A stretch of DNA of 64,000 bases from SKLM01 sp964575455 (lineage in GTDB: Bacteria > Chloroflexota > Anaerolineae > B4-G1), in NCBI GenBank assembly GCA_964575455.1, contig CAZNRX010000012.1, positions 9,297-73,296 on the forward strand, written 5' to 3'. Both the position numbers and the translations under genes were made by a program. The notes under the pieces are model-generated. The model was given only the letters and a program-made list of their open reading frames with translations. It was not told the origin of the DNA and ran no database searches. Shown here one piece after another: positions 7,170 to 14,816 of this stretch (position 1 is the first letter of the stretch; each line of letters begins with the position of its first letter).

Positions 7170-9191
7170 GTGCCCAACAATAACTCACGGAAGCTTGTTC
7201 TAGGCATAGACACGGGCGGCACATATACCGATGGTGTGCTGCTCGATTATGATTCGCGCGAGGTGTTGGCCACGCACAAGAGCCTGACAACCAAGCGCGA
7301 TTTTGCTATCGGCATCGAGCGGGTCATCAGGGGAATTGCGATAGAGGATCCCTCGGAGGTCCGCATGGTATCTGTTTCGACGACGCTGGCGACGAATGCC
7401 ATCGCCGAGGGGAAGGGTAAGCGGGTAGCGCTGTTGCTGGTTGGGTACGACCCGGAGCTAATTTCCTCCTTCAATCTAGGTGCACGATTCGCCACGCCTA
7501 ACTATTATTACTTCGATGGTGGGCACGACCTTTACGGTCGAGAGAAGGAAGCGTTGGATCTACCGGCCATTCTGGATAAGGTGAGCGAGATCAAGGGTGA
7601 GGTCGATTCTGTTGCTGTTTCCAGTTACTTCAGCCCTCTCAATCCGGAGCACGAGAATCGCATCTACGAGGCTCTCTCTCGCGTTTGTGATCTTCCCATT
7701 GTGCTCGGTCACCAGTTGTCGACTCGGCTTGGTTCGGTGGAGCGCGCTACCACGGCCGCCCTCAATGCCTCGCTCCTCGCCGTGCTTCAGGACTTCGTGA
7801 TCGCGGTGCGGCGGGCCATGGAGCATCGTGCGATCGATGCTCCGCTGATGATGGTTCGCGGGGATGGGACGTTGATGAGCGATGAGTTCGCCTCCCGAAC
7901 GCCGGTGGAGACGATTCACTCCGGCCCCGCGGCCAGCGCTATCGGCGGTCGCTTCCTTTCCCAGCTTGATGATGCCCTGGTGCTGGATGTCGGTGGGACC
8001 ACCACCGACCTGGCCGTTATCGAGGGCGGAGAGGTGACGGTTAGCGAGGAGGGGGCCACCGTCGGCGACTACGAGACGGCGGTCAGCGCCGCGGATCTGT
8101 TCTCCGTCGCCCTGGGCGGGGATAGCCACATCACGTTGAATCGTGAGAAGCACGTTCTCCTGGGCCCAGAGCGTGTCGTCCCCCTGGCCCACCTGGCGGA
8201 TGAGTATCCGAAGGTCAAGAGCCGTCTCCAGGCGCTGTCGCGAAGGGCCTGGGCAGAGGCCAGCCCCGATTGGTTGGAGTATTGGTTCTTGCTGCGCGAG
8301 CCGGAGGCGTCGCAATCCGTCGGGAGCGGGTCGGGCCACGCGAAGAAGTTGGTGGAGTTCCTGAGCAGCGGTCCAAAGCCCGTGCCCGATATCGTCGATC
8401 ATCTTGACGTGCTCCACGTGGCGCAGATTGGTGTGGATGACCTGTGGCGCGAGGAGATCCTGGGGAAGTCCGGTCTGACGCCCACGGATCTGCTCCACGT
8501 CGAGGGACGCTACTGCCCATGGGACGTAGAGGCGGCTGAGTTGGCTCTCCAGATCTTCTCTCACTACCAGTTCAAGGAGCCCGATGAGATACGCAAAGCG
8601 GTGTGGTGCCAGGCTGTGGAGATGATCGTCCACGCGGCGGTTACTTTCCTCAGCAAACAGACCTTGACGCCACCCACCGAGATGCGTTCGGAGGGTGAGG
8701 ATGACATCGGGCGCTGGTTCTTCTTCAACAGCATCTACGATACGCATCCTCACTTGGAGACGCTCTTCCGCTTGCGCGATCCCATCGTGGGGATCGGCGC
8801 GCCGGCCCATTTCTTCTTGGAGGAGGTCGCTGAGGCCCTCAACGCGGATTTGGTCCTGCCCGAGCATCACGCGGTGGCGAATGCACTGGGCGCCGTCGCC
8901 GGCAGCGTGATGGTCATCGAGGAAGTCCTGGTCTATCCAACGCTGGACAAATCGGGGCTGGAGGTGATGGGCTACTACGTTCAGACCAGCGAGGATCGTA
9001 GGAACTTCGACGAGGGGGCGCTGCAGGAGTGCTTGACATACGCCAAGGACCTAGCCCATGAGCGTGCTCTGGCGGCCGCGGTCCGCTCTGGGGCGGATAA
9101 TCCGGAGGTCGTCGTCGAAATGGAGACCGAGGGTCTGGACACATACCGCATTCGTGCTAGGGCGATGGGTAACCCGCGATTGGCGAAGTGA
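7170..9191 (+). CDS. Hydantoinase/oxoprolinase (HyuA-like) ASKHA ATPase, copy 1
   Basis: The protein has 673 residues and a GTG start with a G-rich site (7161-7165) just upstream. The N-terminal phosphate-1 motif is GIDTGGTYTDG (about residues 11-21), followed by STTLATNAIAEG; the central HyuA core has RATTAALNASLL, GDGTLM, HSGPAASAIGG and the phosphate-2 motif LDVGGTTTDLAVI, then LGGDSHI. The C-terminus (IGAPAHFF, HHAVANALGAVAGS) closes the ASKHA fold. In characterised relatives HyuA works with a HyuB subunit in ATP-dependent ring opening; no HyuB is found here. Its position right after the mttC-mttB array suggests an ATP-driven accessory role, for example in corrinoid reactivation or substrate handling. 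It lacks the 2Fe-2S domain of RamA/RACo, so that role is a hypothesis only. Confidence 0.85.
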   Translation: MPNNNSRKLVLGIDTGGTYTDGVLLDYDSREVLATHKSLTTKRDFAIGIERVIRGIAIEDPSEVRMVSVSTTLATNAIAEGKGKRVALLLVGYDPELISSFNLGARFATPNYYYFDGGHDLYGREKEALDLPAILDKVSEIKGEVDSVAVSSYFSPLNPEHENRIYEALSRVCDLPIVLGHQLSTRLGSVERATTAALNASLLAVLQDFVIAVRRAMEHRAIDAPLMMVRGDGTLMSDEFASRTPVETIHSGPAASAIGGRFLSQLDDALVLDVGGTTTDLAVIEGGEVTVSEEGATVGDYETAVSAADLFSVALGGDSHITLNREKHVLLGPERVVPLAHLADEYPKVKSRLQALSRRAWAEASPDWLEYWFLLREPEASQSVGSGSGHAKKLVEFLSSGPKPVPDIVDHLDVLHVAQIGVDDLWREEILGKSGLTPTDLLHVEGRYCPWDVEAAELALQIFSHYQFKEPDEIRKAVWCQAVEMIVHAAVTFLSKQTLTPPTEMRSEGEDDIGRWFFFNSIYDTHPHLETLFRLRDPIVGIGAPAHFFLEEVAEALNADLVLPEHHAVANALGAVAGSVMVIEEVLVYPTLDKSGLEVMGYYVQTSEDRRNFDEGALQECLTYAKDLAHERALAAAVRSGADNPEVVVEMETEGLDTYRIRARAMGNPRLAK

Positions 9192-9250
9192 GAGGATTAG
9201 ACTACGCCCCCGAGATGGGGGCTGAGAGCACGTGAGTATGGAGGTAGGCA

Positions 9251-9907
9251 ATGGAATTGGTGCGAGTTGATACGCAGCGCGCCTACGATTTGATCTGGGA
9301 GAAGATCACGACGTTGGACTTGGCTCCCGGCGCGCCGATTAACGAGCAAGAGTTAGCAGAAACGTTCGACATGGGCACCGTGCCGGTTCGGGAGGCATTG
9401 AAGTGGGTGGCTCATGAGAACCTGGTCGATGTCACACGCCACGGTATCTACGTAGCTGATGTCAACGTGGATGATCTTCAGAGGCTCAGCGAGATGCGGT
9501 TGTCCCTTGAGTCCCTGAGTGCGCGCCTCGCGGCTGAGCGAGTCGAGCCCGATGATCTGGTCGTCCTGGAGGCTCTGCGTAAGGAACAAGAGGCGTTCAC
9601 CGCAGAGCTGACGGCCGAAAAGAGACGGGACTTGTTCGATCTTGATCACAAGTTCCATCAGGCGGTCGCCAAAGCGGCTCACAACAGGTACCTGTACCAG
9701 ACCCTGGATCGTCTCTTTGGTCTGTCACGCCGCCTCTGGTACCTCGCCTTACTGCATTTGAAATCTCTCTCCTCCAGCGTCGAGATGCACGTGGCGCTCG
9801 TGGGAGCCATTGAGAGCGGCGATGGTGATTGTGCTGCGGAGATCATGCATGAACACGTCAAGGAGTTCTACGACGAGGTTCGCGAGATACTGGAACGACG
9901 GGAGTAG
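9251..9907 (+). CDS. GntR-family regulator with FCD ligand domain
   Basis: A 218-residue FadR-subfamily regulator. The N-terminal winged helix (about 8-70) reads INEQELAETFDMGTVPVREAL, broken by the usual GntR pattern, and the FCD all-helical domain occupies about 78-215. The FCD metal/ligand positions are visible: DLDHKFHQ, then EMHVALVGAI and MHEHVKEF, supplying Asp and His residues. FCD regulators usually respond to small organic acids and control neighbouring genes. It lies 59 bp after HyuA-like copy 1, with GGAGGTAGG before the ATG, so it is a good candidate regulator of the methyltransferase/HyuA locus. Confidence 0.92.
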   Translation: MELVRVDTQRAYDLIWEKITTLDLAPGAPINEQELAETFDMGTVPVREALKWVAHENLVDVTRHGIYVADVNVDDLQRLSEMRLSLESLSARLAAERVEPDDLVVLEALRKEQEAFTAELTAEKRRDLFDLDHKFHQAVAKAAHNRYLYQTLDRLFGLSRRLWYLALLHLKSLSSSVEMHVALVGAIESGDGDCAAEIMHEHVKEFYDEVREILERRE

Positions 9908-9932
9908 GGAGTGAGGAGTAGGGGAGGATGGC

Positions 9933-10430
9933 ATGGTGACCAAGACGCTGCCTATGGAGTTGCTGGAGCGGAAAGATATCCCTTACGAAGCCCATCAGCA
10001 TAAGGATGTTCAGTACACGGCGGAGGGGGTCGCCAACGACCTGGGCATCCCAGTGGCGCAGGTTGTCAAGGCGATGCTTGTCCGCTGTGATGGGAGCTGG
10101 TTCGTGTTGGTTGTGGTTCCCGGTGACGAACGGCTCAGCCTGGAGAAGGTCCAGGCAGCTGTGGGGGCAGGCAAAGTCAGCCTGGCGTCGAAGCAGGAGG
10201 TGGAACGGGTGACTGGGTACACGGTGGGGGCCGTCTCCGTGATCGGGTTCCGCCAGGGTGGTGTGCTCACTTTTGTTGACGAGGGTGTCCTAGATCTCGA
10301 GCAGGTGGTCATCAGCTCTGGTCGTCCAGACGCTGGACTGGCGCTCTCGACCAAGGATATGCTGACGGCGTTGGAGGGTGCTCAGGTGGGGGATTTCTGC
10401 GAGACGGCGGGGGCAGGTAGCACGGAGTAG
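9933..10430 (+). CDS. YbaK/EbsC-like aminoacyl-tRNA editing domain protein
   Basis: The 165-residue single-domain protein carries the YbaK / prolyl-tRNA synthetase-associated fold: YTAEGVANDLGIPVAQVVKAM at the N-terminus, the LVVVPGDERLSLEKV strand-helix, the GAVSVIGF loop and a C-terminal VISSGRPDAGL segment. Family members deacylate mischarged Cys- or Ala-tRNA(Pro), though many stand-alone members are uncharacterised. GGGGAGG lies seven bases before the ATG. It is sandwiched between the GntR regulator and the second HyuA-like gene with short gaps, hence probably cotranscribed, but a mechanistic link to amine metabolism is not obvious. Confidence 0.85.
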   Translation: MVTKTLPMELLERKDIPYEAHQHKDVQYTAEGVANDLGIPVAQVVKAMLVRCDGSWFVLVVVPGDERLSLEKVQAAVGAGKVSLASKQEVERVTGYTVGAVSVIGFRQGGVLTFVDEGVLDLEQVVISSGRPDAGLALSTKDMLTALEGAQVGDFCETAGAGSTE

Positions 10431-10458
10431 AGAATGGCAGGAGGACGGAGGCTTAGCT

Positions 10459-12501
10459 TTGCACGCTGAGAAGGTTGTCTTAGGGGTCGATACCGGGGGC
10501 ACGTACACGGATGCCGCACTGGTCGACCACGATATGGCAGGCCGTCACGTCGACGCAGCCAACCGCGACCTAGGCGTGTTGGCCGAGGCGAAGGCGCTCA
10601 CGACGCGTCACGACCTGGCGATTGGCATCGAGCAGGCCGTCAGGGCGGTCCTGGATCAGAAAGCGGTTGCACCTGAGGCGATCCACCTCGTGGCGCTGTC
10701 GACGACGCTGGCCACGAACGCGATCGTTGAGGGTCAGGGGCGGTCAGTCGGGTTGCTGCTCATCGGCTACGACCGGGAGCTTGTCCGGCAATACGGGTTG
10801 GAGCGGGAGCTGGCGACGGAGCGGTTGGTCTACCTGCGGGGCGGGCACGATGTCGTGGGCGAGGAGCAGGCTCCCTTGGATGAAGAGGCGGCACGTGAGG
10901 CGATTCTGGCCTGGCGAAACGAGGTTGAGGGCTTTGCCATCTCGGGCTTTTTTGGCGTCTACAACCCATCCCACGAGCTGCGCGTGAAGGAACTGGTGCA
11001 GTCCCTGACCGATCTCCCCGTCACCTGCGGCCACGAGCTGACGACACGTCTCGACTCGGTGCGGCGTGCCACGACGGCGGCTCTCAATGCCCAGTTGATA
11101 CCACTCCTTCACGGTCTGATCGCCACCGTGCGTCAGACGCTGGATCGGATGGGGATTGCGGCTCCTTTGATGGTGGTGAAGGGGGATGGATCTCTGGTCC
11201 GGGCTGGCTGGGCCATGGAGCGGCCGATAGAGACGATCCTCTCCGGGCCGGCTGCCAGCGTGGTCGGTGCGTGGCACCTGGCGGGCCGTCGCGACGTATG
11301 GACGGTTGACGTCGGCGGCACGACCACGGACATCGCGGTGCTGGACGACGGCCGTCCGCGGCTCAACCCTCGAGGAGCGCACGTCGGAGGCTGGCGGACG
11401 ATGGTCGAAGCGGCCGATGTCCATACGTTGGGGTTAGGCGGCGACAGCCACGTGCGCTTGAACGGATCACGCCTGGCTATTGGCCCCCAACGTGTGATCC
11501 CGCTCTGTCTGTTGGCCAGTCAGCATCCGGAGGTTGCTGACAAGCTTGCCATGCAGGAGCAAGAAGAAACCGGTGGATGGACTGGTCAGCTCGTCGTGGC
11601 TCAGCGGCCGGATCTGCGCGGTCATATGGGTACACGGGGTTTGTCGGTCGAGAGGCGCTCTTTGCTCAGGAGTCTGCAGGCAGGTCCTCGCCTCCTGGCC
11701 TCGTTGGCCGAGGAGGGCCCTCTCGTCAATCAACGGGTCAGGGGTCTGGAAGCCCGTCAGGTCGTGCTGCGGTCCGCGTTCACGCCGACGGATGCCCTGC
11801 ACGTGTTGGGGCGCCTGAACCTCTGGAACGCCGAGGCTTCCCGTCTGGGAGCTAGCATGCTGGCAAAGGAGGTGGGGCTCAGCCCGGATGTGCTCTGCAG
11901 ACAGGTCGTCGATGGCGTGGGAGATCGGGTGTCGAAGGCCTTGGTGACCAAGATACTCGGCGACGAAGGGGTGCTTCCCGACTGGGAGGAGGAACCATCA
12001 GCTGAGGCCTTGCTGGCTCGGGCACTGGGCAACAGGTCCGACTCGGACCTGCGCTGCGAGATGCAGCTTCGGCAGCCGCTGGTCGCGATTGGAGCGCCGG
12101 TTGAGGCCTACATGCCGCGCGTGGCCGATCAACTGAGCACGGAGCTGATCATCCCCCCTCACGCCGAGGTGGCGAACGCAGTGGGGGCTGTGATGGGCAG
12201 CGTGGTGCAGCAGATTCGGGTGACGATTCAGCCGCTGGACGATGATGTGTTCCGCCTCCATCTCCCCGATGGGGTCCGGGATTTCTCCACGTTGACCGAG
12301 AGCGTCCGGTACGCGGAGGAGGCGATGGTTGAGCGCGTGAAGGCGATGGCCCGAGAGGCTGGCGGTTCGACGCTGTCCCTTGATCACATTGAGATACGCA
12401 CCGAGCGCCAGGACAAGACCGCGCCCGTCCGGGGCAACCGCATCTACCTCGGTACGGAGATGACGTTCACGGCTGTGGGAAGGCCAGGCCTGGCGACGTA
12501 G
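10459..12501 (+). CDS. Hydantoinase/oxoprolinase (HyuA-like) ASKHA ATPase, copy 2
   Basis: I place the start at TTG 10459, which follows a GGAGGACGGAGG site and gives MHAEKVVLGVDTGGTYTD; the open frame extends further upstream but would overlap the previous gene. The result is 680 residues. It shares with copy 1 the phosphate-1 motif GVDTGGTYTD, STTLATNAIVEG, RATTAALNAQ, KGDGSLV, LSGPAASVVG, phosphate-2 VDVGGTTTDIAVLDDG, LGGDSHV, and the C-terminal IGAPVEAYMP and HAEVANAVGAVMGSV. The two copies are collinear but diverged paralogs. No HyuB-like partner is present. An ATP-dependent function in the same pathway as the methyltransferases is inferred from position only. Confidence 0.85.
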   Translation: MHAEKVVLGVDTGGTYTDAALVDHDMAGRHVDAANRDLGVLAEAKALTTRHDLAIGIEQAVRAVLDQKAVAPEAIHLVALSTTLATNAIVEGQGRSVGLLLIGYDRELVRQYGLERELATERLVYLRGGHDVVGEEQAPLDEEAAREAILAWRNEVEGFAISGFFGVYNPSHELRVKELVQSLTDLPVTCGHELTTRLDSVRRATTAALNAQLIPLLHGLIATVRQTLDRMGIAAPLMVVKGDGSLVRAGWAMERPIETILSGPAASVVGAWHLAGRRDVWTVDVGGTTTDIAVLDDGRPRLNPRGAHVGGWRTMVEAADVHTLGLGGDSHVRLNGSRLAIGPQRVIPLCLLASQHPEVADKLAMQEQEETGGWTGQLVVAQRPDLRGHMGTRGLSVERRSLLRSLQAGPRLLASLAEEGPLVNQRVRGLEARQVVLRSAFTPTDALHVLGRLNLWNAEASRLGASMLAKEVGLSPDVLCRQVVDGVGDRVSKALVTKILGDEGVLPDWEEEPSAEALLARALGNRSDSDLRCEMQLRQPLVAIGAPVEAYMPRVADQLSTELIIPPHAEVANAVGAVMGSVVQQIRVTIQPLDDDVFRLHLPDGVRDFSTLTESVRYAEEAMVERVKAMAREAGGSTLSLDHIEIRTERQDKTAPVRGNRIYLGTEMTFTAVGRPGLAT

Positions 12502-12546
12502 CGAGTCAGCGAACACGAAGGGCGCGAAACACGAAAGGCACGAATA
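12500..12546. repeat. CACGAA-family repeat, long copy
   Basis: Directly after the HyuA copy 2 stop lie GCGAGTCAGCGAACACGAAG and then GGCGCGAAACACGAAAGGCA, continuing CGAATAA. The same extended form beginning GCGAGTCAGCGA occurs at 21738. It lies between convergent genes. Confidence 0.75.
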
Positions 12547-12708
12547 ACCCCCTCGCCAGTTGTTCACTCTCTCCTAGCTGTTGTCGGCCCTACTGACTGG
12601 CCTACCCGGTCAAGGCTCGGAAGCGCAAGCTAGCGCACGGCTTGAGGCTGGCGTTTGGTTCGCGGCCTAGGGCTGGTGCTTCCGGTGCGGTTTGGCTTCG
12701 CACGCGGT

Positions 12709-13161
12709 CTAGCTCTGTACCCCTTCCAGTTGAGATGTGCAGTGCGGGCAGCGCGTGGCCTTGATCGGTATCTCTGTCAGGCAGTACGGGCACTTCTTCA
12801 TGGTTGGCTCCGCTGGCTTCTCCTCTTTCTTCTTGCGCTGCAGCTGGTTGATCTGACGGATGATGAGAAAGAGGGCAAAGGCGATGATGATGAAGTCGAT
12901 GATGGTGTTGATGAACAGCCCGTAGTTGATCGTGGCTGCCCCCGCCTCTTTCGCCGCTGCCAGGCTCTCGTAGCGCGTCCCCGAGAGGTTGATGAAGAAA
13001 GCCGAGAAGTCTGTGTTGCCCAACAGCAAGCCGATGGGTGGCATGAGGATGTCGCTGACGAACGAGTTGACGATGTTGCTGAACGCCCCGCCGATGACGA
13101 TGCCGATCGCCAGGTCGAGCACGTTCCCACGCAGAGCGAATTCCTTGAACTCCTTCAGCAA
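12709..13161 (-). CDS. mscL: Large-conductance mechanosensitive channel MscL with C-terminal zinc ribbon
   Basis: The 150-residue protein starts MLKEFKEFALRGNVLDLAIG, the hallmark MscL N-terminal helix and TM1, followed by SFVSDILMPPIG and a second membrane helix around residues 78-100 (INTIIDFIIIAFALFLIIR). A charged linker (KKKEEKPAEP) leads to an added zinc-ribbon tail with CPYC and CPHC pairs (about 122-142), not part of classic MscL. MscL opens under membrane tension to release solutes during hypo-osmotic shock. AGGAGGAGC precedes the ATG, and a perfect dyad lies upstream at 13204-13218. The zinc ribbon might sense redox state or metal, or mediate protein contact (inference). Confidence 0.95.
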   Translation of the reverse strand: MLKEFKEFALRGNVLDLAIGIVIGGAFSNIVNSFVSDILMPPIGLLLGNTDFSAFFINLSGTRYESLAAAKEAGAATINYGLFINTIIDFIIIAFALFLIIRQINQLQRKKKEEKPAEPTMKKCPYCLTEIPIKATRCPHCTSQLEGVQS

Positions 13162-13203
13162 GGTGCTCCTCCTTTCTGTTCAGTGTACTGTGTGCGGAGA
13201 TAG

Positions 13204-13218
13204 GATACAGACTGTATC
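13204..13218. promoter_or_regulatory. Perfect 15-bp dyad upstream of mscL
   Basis: GATACAG-A-CTGTATC, with 7-bp arms, lies about 43 bp upstream of the mscL start in the divergent mscL/C39 intergenic region. It is a plausible operator for either gene. Confidence 0.4.
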
Positions 13219-13270
13219 ACAGATGACGAGAATGGACAAATGAGACGGATGGCGGGTTTTGGAGGCGGGC

Positions 13271-13298
13271 TTGTCTCTATCTCTGTCTCTGTTATAAT
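13271..13298 (+). promoter_or_regulatory. Sigma70-type promoter for the C39-like gene
   Basis: TTGTCT (13271-13276) and TATAAT (13293-13298) are separated by 16 bp. The expected start of transcription near 13305 leaves a leader of only about 15 nt before the ATG at 13320. Confidence 0.6.
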
Positions 13299-13319
13299 CT
13301 CGCCCGCACTACGAAAGGC

Positions 13320-14699
13320 ATGACTATGCTCAAATCTCGCTACGCTTTCCCGCTCGCGGCGCTGGGCCTGGCGGTGTTGACGCTGCTGATCGTCTCGTTT
13401 GCCGTCGTGGCTCTGATCCGCGTGCTCCCTGGCCGGTACGCTTACTACCTGCCAGAGCCGCTTCAGAACCTGCGTCATCGTCCCCATCCGGACTCGCTCC
13501 CCACGCCATCATCTGTGCAGAGCGAGGTGGTCGAGTGGACGCCGACGTTCCTGTCTACCACCACGCCGACGCCGGAGTCGACCGAAGGTCCGGAAGCGCC
13601 CCGCTGCACTCCGAGCTGCACTCCGAGCCCGCAGCCCATCACGCTCACTCCTTCGCCGATGCCATCACCCACCCGGGAGCCTTCGCCGACGCCAAAGCCT
13701 CCTGGCAGCGTTATGCTGACGGGTTTGCGGCACGAGCATCAGGGGTGGAACAACTGTGGTCCTGCCACGTTGACCATGTTGCTCTCCTACTACGGATGCG
13801 AGCGGACGCAGCAGGATGCGGCACCAGTCCTGAAGCCGGATGCGGACGACAAGAACGTCAGCCCCTGGGAGATGGCGTCCTACGTGCGCGATCAAGGCTT
13901 CGAGGCCATAACGCGTGTGGACGGTGATATCGAGCGCCTCAAGGTGTTGCTGCGGGCCGGTTTCCCTGTCATCGTGGAGACCTGGTACGTTCGCGACGCC
14001 AGCGACCAGCTGGGGCATTATCGCTTGATCGTTGGCTACGACGACGCTGCTGGCTCAGAGCCTGGCGCGACAAGCGGTGGGCAAGCTGGGCAGTTCATGA
14101 CCTACGATTCGCTCCACGGTCCCGACGTTCCGATCGGCTATCAGGAGCTGGATGAGCTGTGGCGCGTCTTCAACCGGCTCTATCTGGTGGTCTACACGCC
14201 CGAGAGGTGGGATGCGCTGGCTGCAATCCTTGGCCCGGATCTGGACGAGGCCGCCATGTACGAACGGGCGCTGGATGTGGCCCGGAGCGAGGCGGTGGCC
14301 CAGCCCGGCCAGTGTGTGGCTTACGCCGATTGTGCTGACTGGGTCACCTTCTCCTGGTTCAACGTCGGTTCCTCTCTCACCTTCCTGGGACGCTATCAGG
14401 AGGCGGCTGCGGCCTACGACAAGGCGCGGCAGCTGGGGCTCCATTACCGCATGTTGTGGTACCAGTTCGGGCCCTATGAGAGTTACTACGAGGCGGGGCG
14501 ATACGACGACGTGATCGCCCTGGCCGATGCCACCCTGGCGACGACGAGCAATCTGGAGGAGTCTTACTACTGGCGTGGGAGGGCTCGCCTGGCACAGGGA
14601 AACGTTGATGGAGCGCGATCTGACTTCAAGAAGGCTCTGCGCTACCACGAAGGGTGGTCACTGGCGCTGGAGGCTCTGGCGAGCTTGGAGGGATCCTGA
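13320..14699 (+). CDS. Membrane-anchored C39-like peptidase family protein with TPR tail
   Basis: Of its 459 residues, 10-34 form an uncleaved membrane anchor. A Pro/Thr/Ser-rich stalk (about 58-130) leads to a C39-like papain-fold domain (PF13529 type). The catalytic Cys is in NNCGPATLTMLLSYYG (C146), the His in LGHYRLIVGYDD and the Asp/Asn-like position in TYDSLHG. The last ~110 residues contain TPR-like helices (YQEAAAAYDKARQLGLHY, ARLAQGNVDGARSDFKKALR). The domain should face outside; substrates are unknown. ATG 13326 is an alternative start. It has its own promoter and converges with murJ. Confidence 0.82.
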   Translation: MTMLKSRYAFPLAALGLAVLTLLIVSFAVVALIRVLPGRYAYYLPEPLQNLRHRPHPDSLPTPSSVQSEVVEWTPTFLSTTTPTPESTEGPEAPRCTPSCTPSPQPITLTPSPMPSPTREPSPTPKPPGSVMLTGLRHEHQGWNNCGPATLTMLLSYYGCERTQQDAAPVLKPDADDKNVSPWEMASYVRDQGFEAITRVDGDIERLKVLLRAGFPVIVETWYVRDASDQLGHYRLIVGYDDAAGSEPGATSGGQAGQFMTYDSLHGPDVPIGYQELDELWRVFNRLYLVVYTPERWDALAAILGPDLDEAAMYERALDVARSEAVAQPGQCVAYADCADWVTFSWFNVGSSLTFLGRYQEAAAAYDKARQLGLHYRMLWYQFGPYESYYEAGRYDDVIALADATLATTSNLEESYYWRGRARLAQGNVDGARSDFKKALRYHEGWSLALEALASLEGS

Positions 14700-14708
14700 T
14701 GAACACTG

Positions 14709-14806
14709 GCGGCACTCCGGCTCTTCGAGCTTGTCGCTTCGAGCTGCACTGCGGACGTTTTGGCGGCACTCCGCCTGGCTTCGAGCCGCACTACGAACGT
14801 TTTGAT
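14709..14806. repeat. Dispersed repeat family 2, two tandem copies between convergent genes
   Basis: Copy A begins GGCGGCACTCCGGCTCTTCG and continues AGCTTGTCGCTTCGAGCTGC; copy B (about 14762-14806) is GCGGCACTCCGCCTGGCTTC with GAGCCGCACTACGAACG. A third copy lies at about 18953-19005. The element has internal complementarity (GCTCTTCGAGC with GCTTCGAGC) and lies between the C39-like gene and murJ, so it may act as a bidirectional transcription end or be a REP-like element. Confidence 0.6.
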
Positions 14807-14816
14807 CTCTTCTTCA

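Noticed and set aside
7560..8870. 436-residue minus-strand open frame over HyuA-like copy 1
   Set aside because: It is fully antisense to conserved ASKHA motifs and has no ribosome site or recognisable domain.
10378..10458. Upstream extension of HyuA-like copy 2 to 10378
   Set aside because: It overlaps the end of the YbaK gene and lacks a ribosome site, whereas TTG 10459 follows GGAGGACGGAGG directly.
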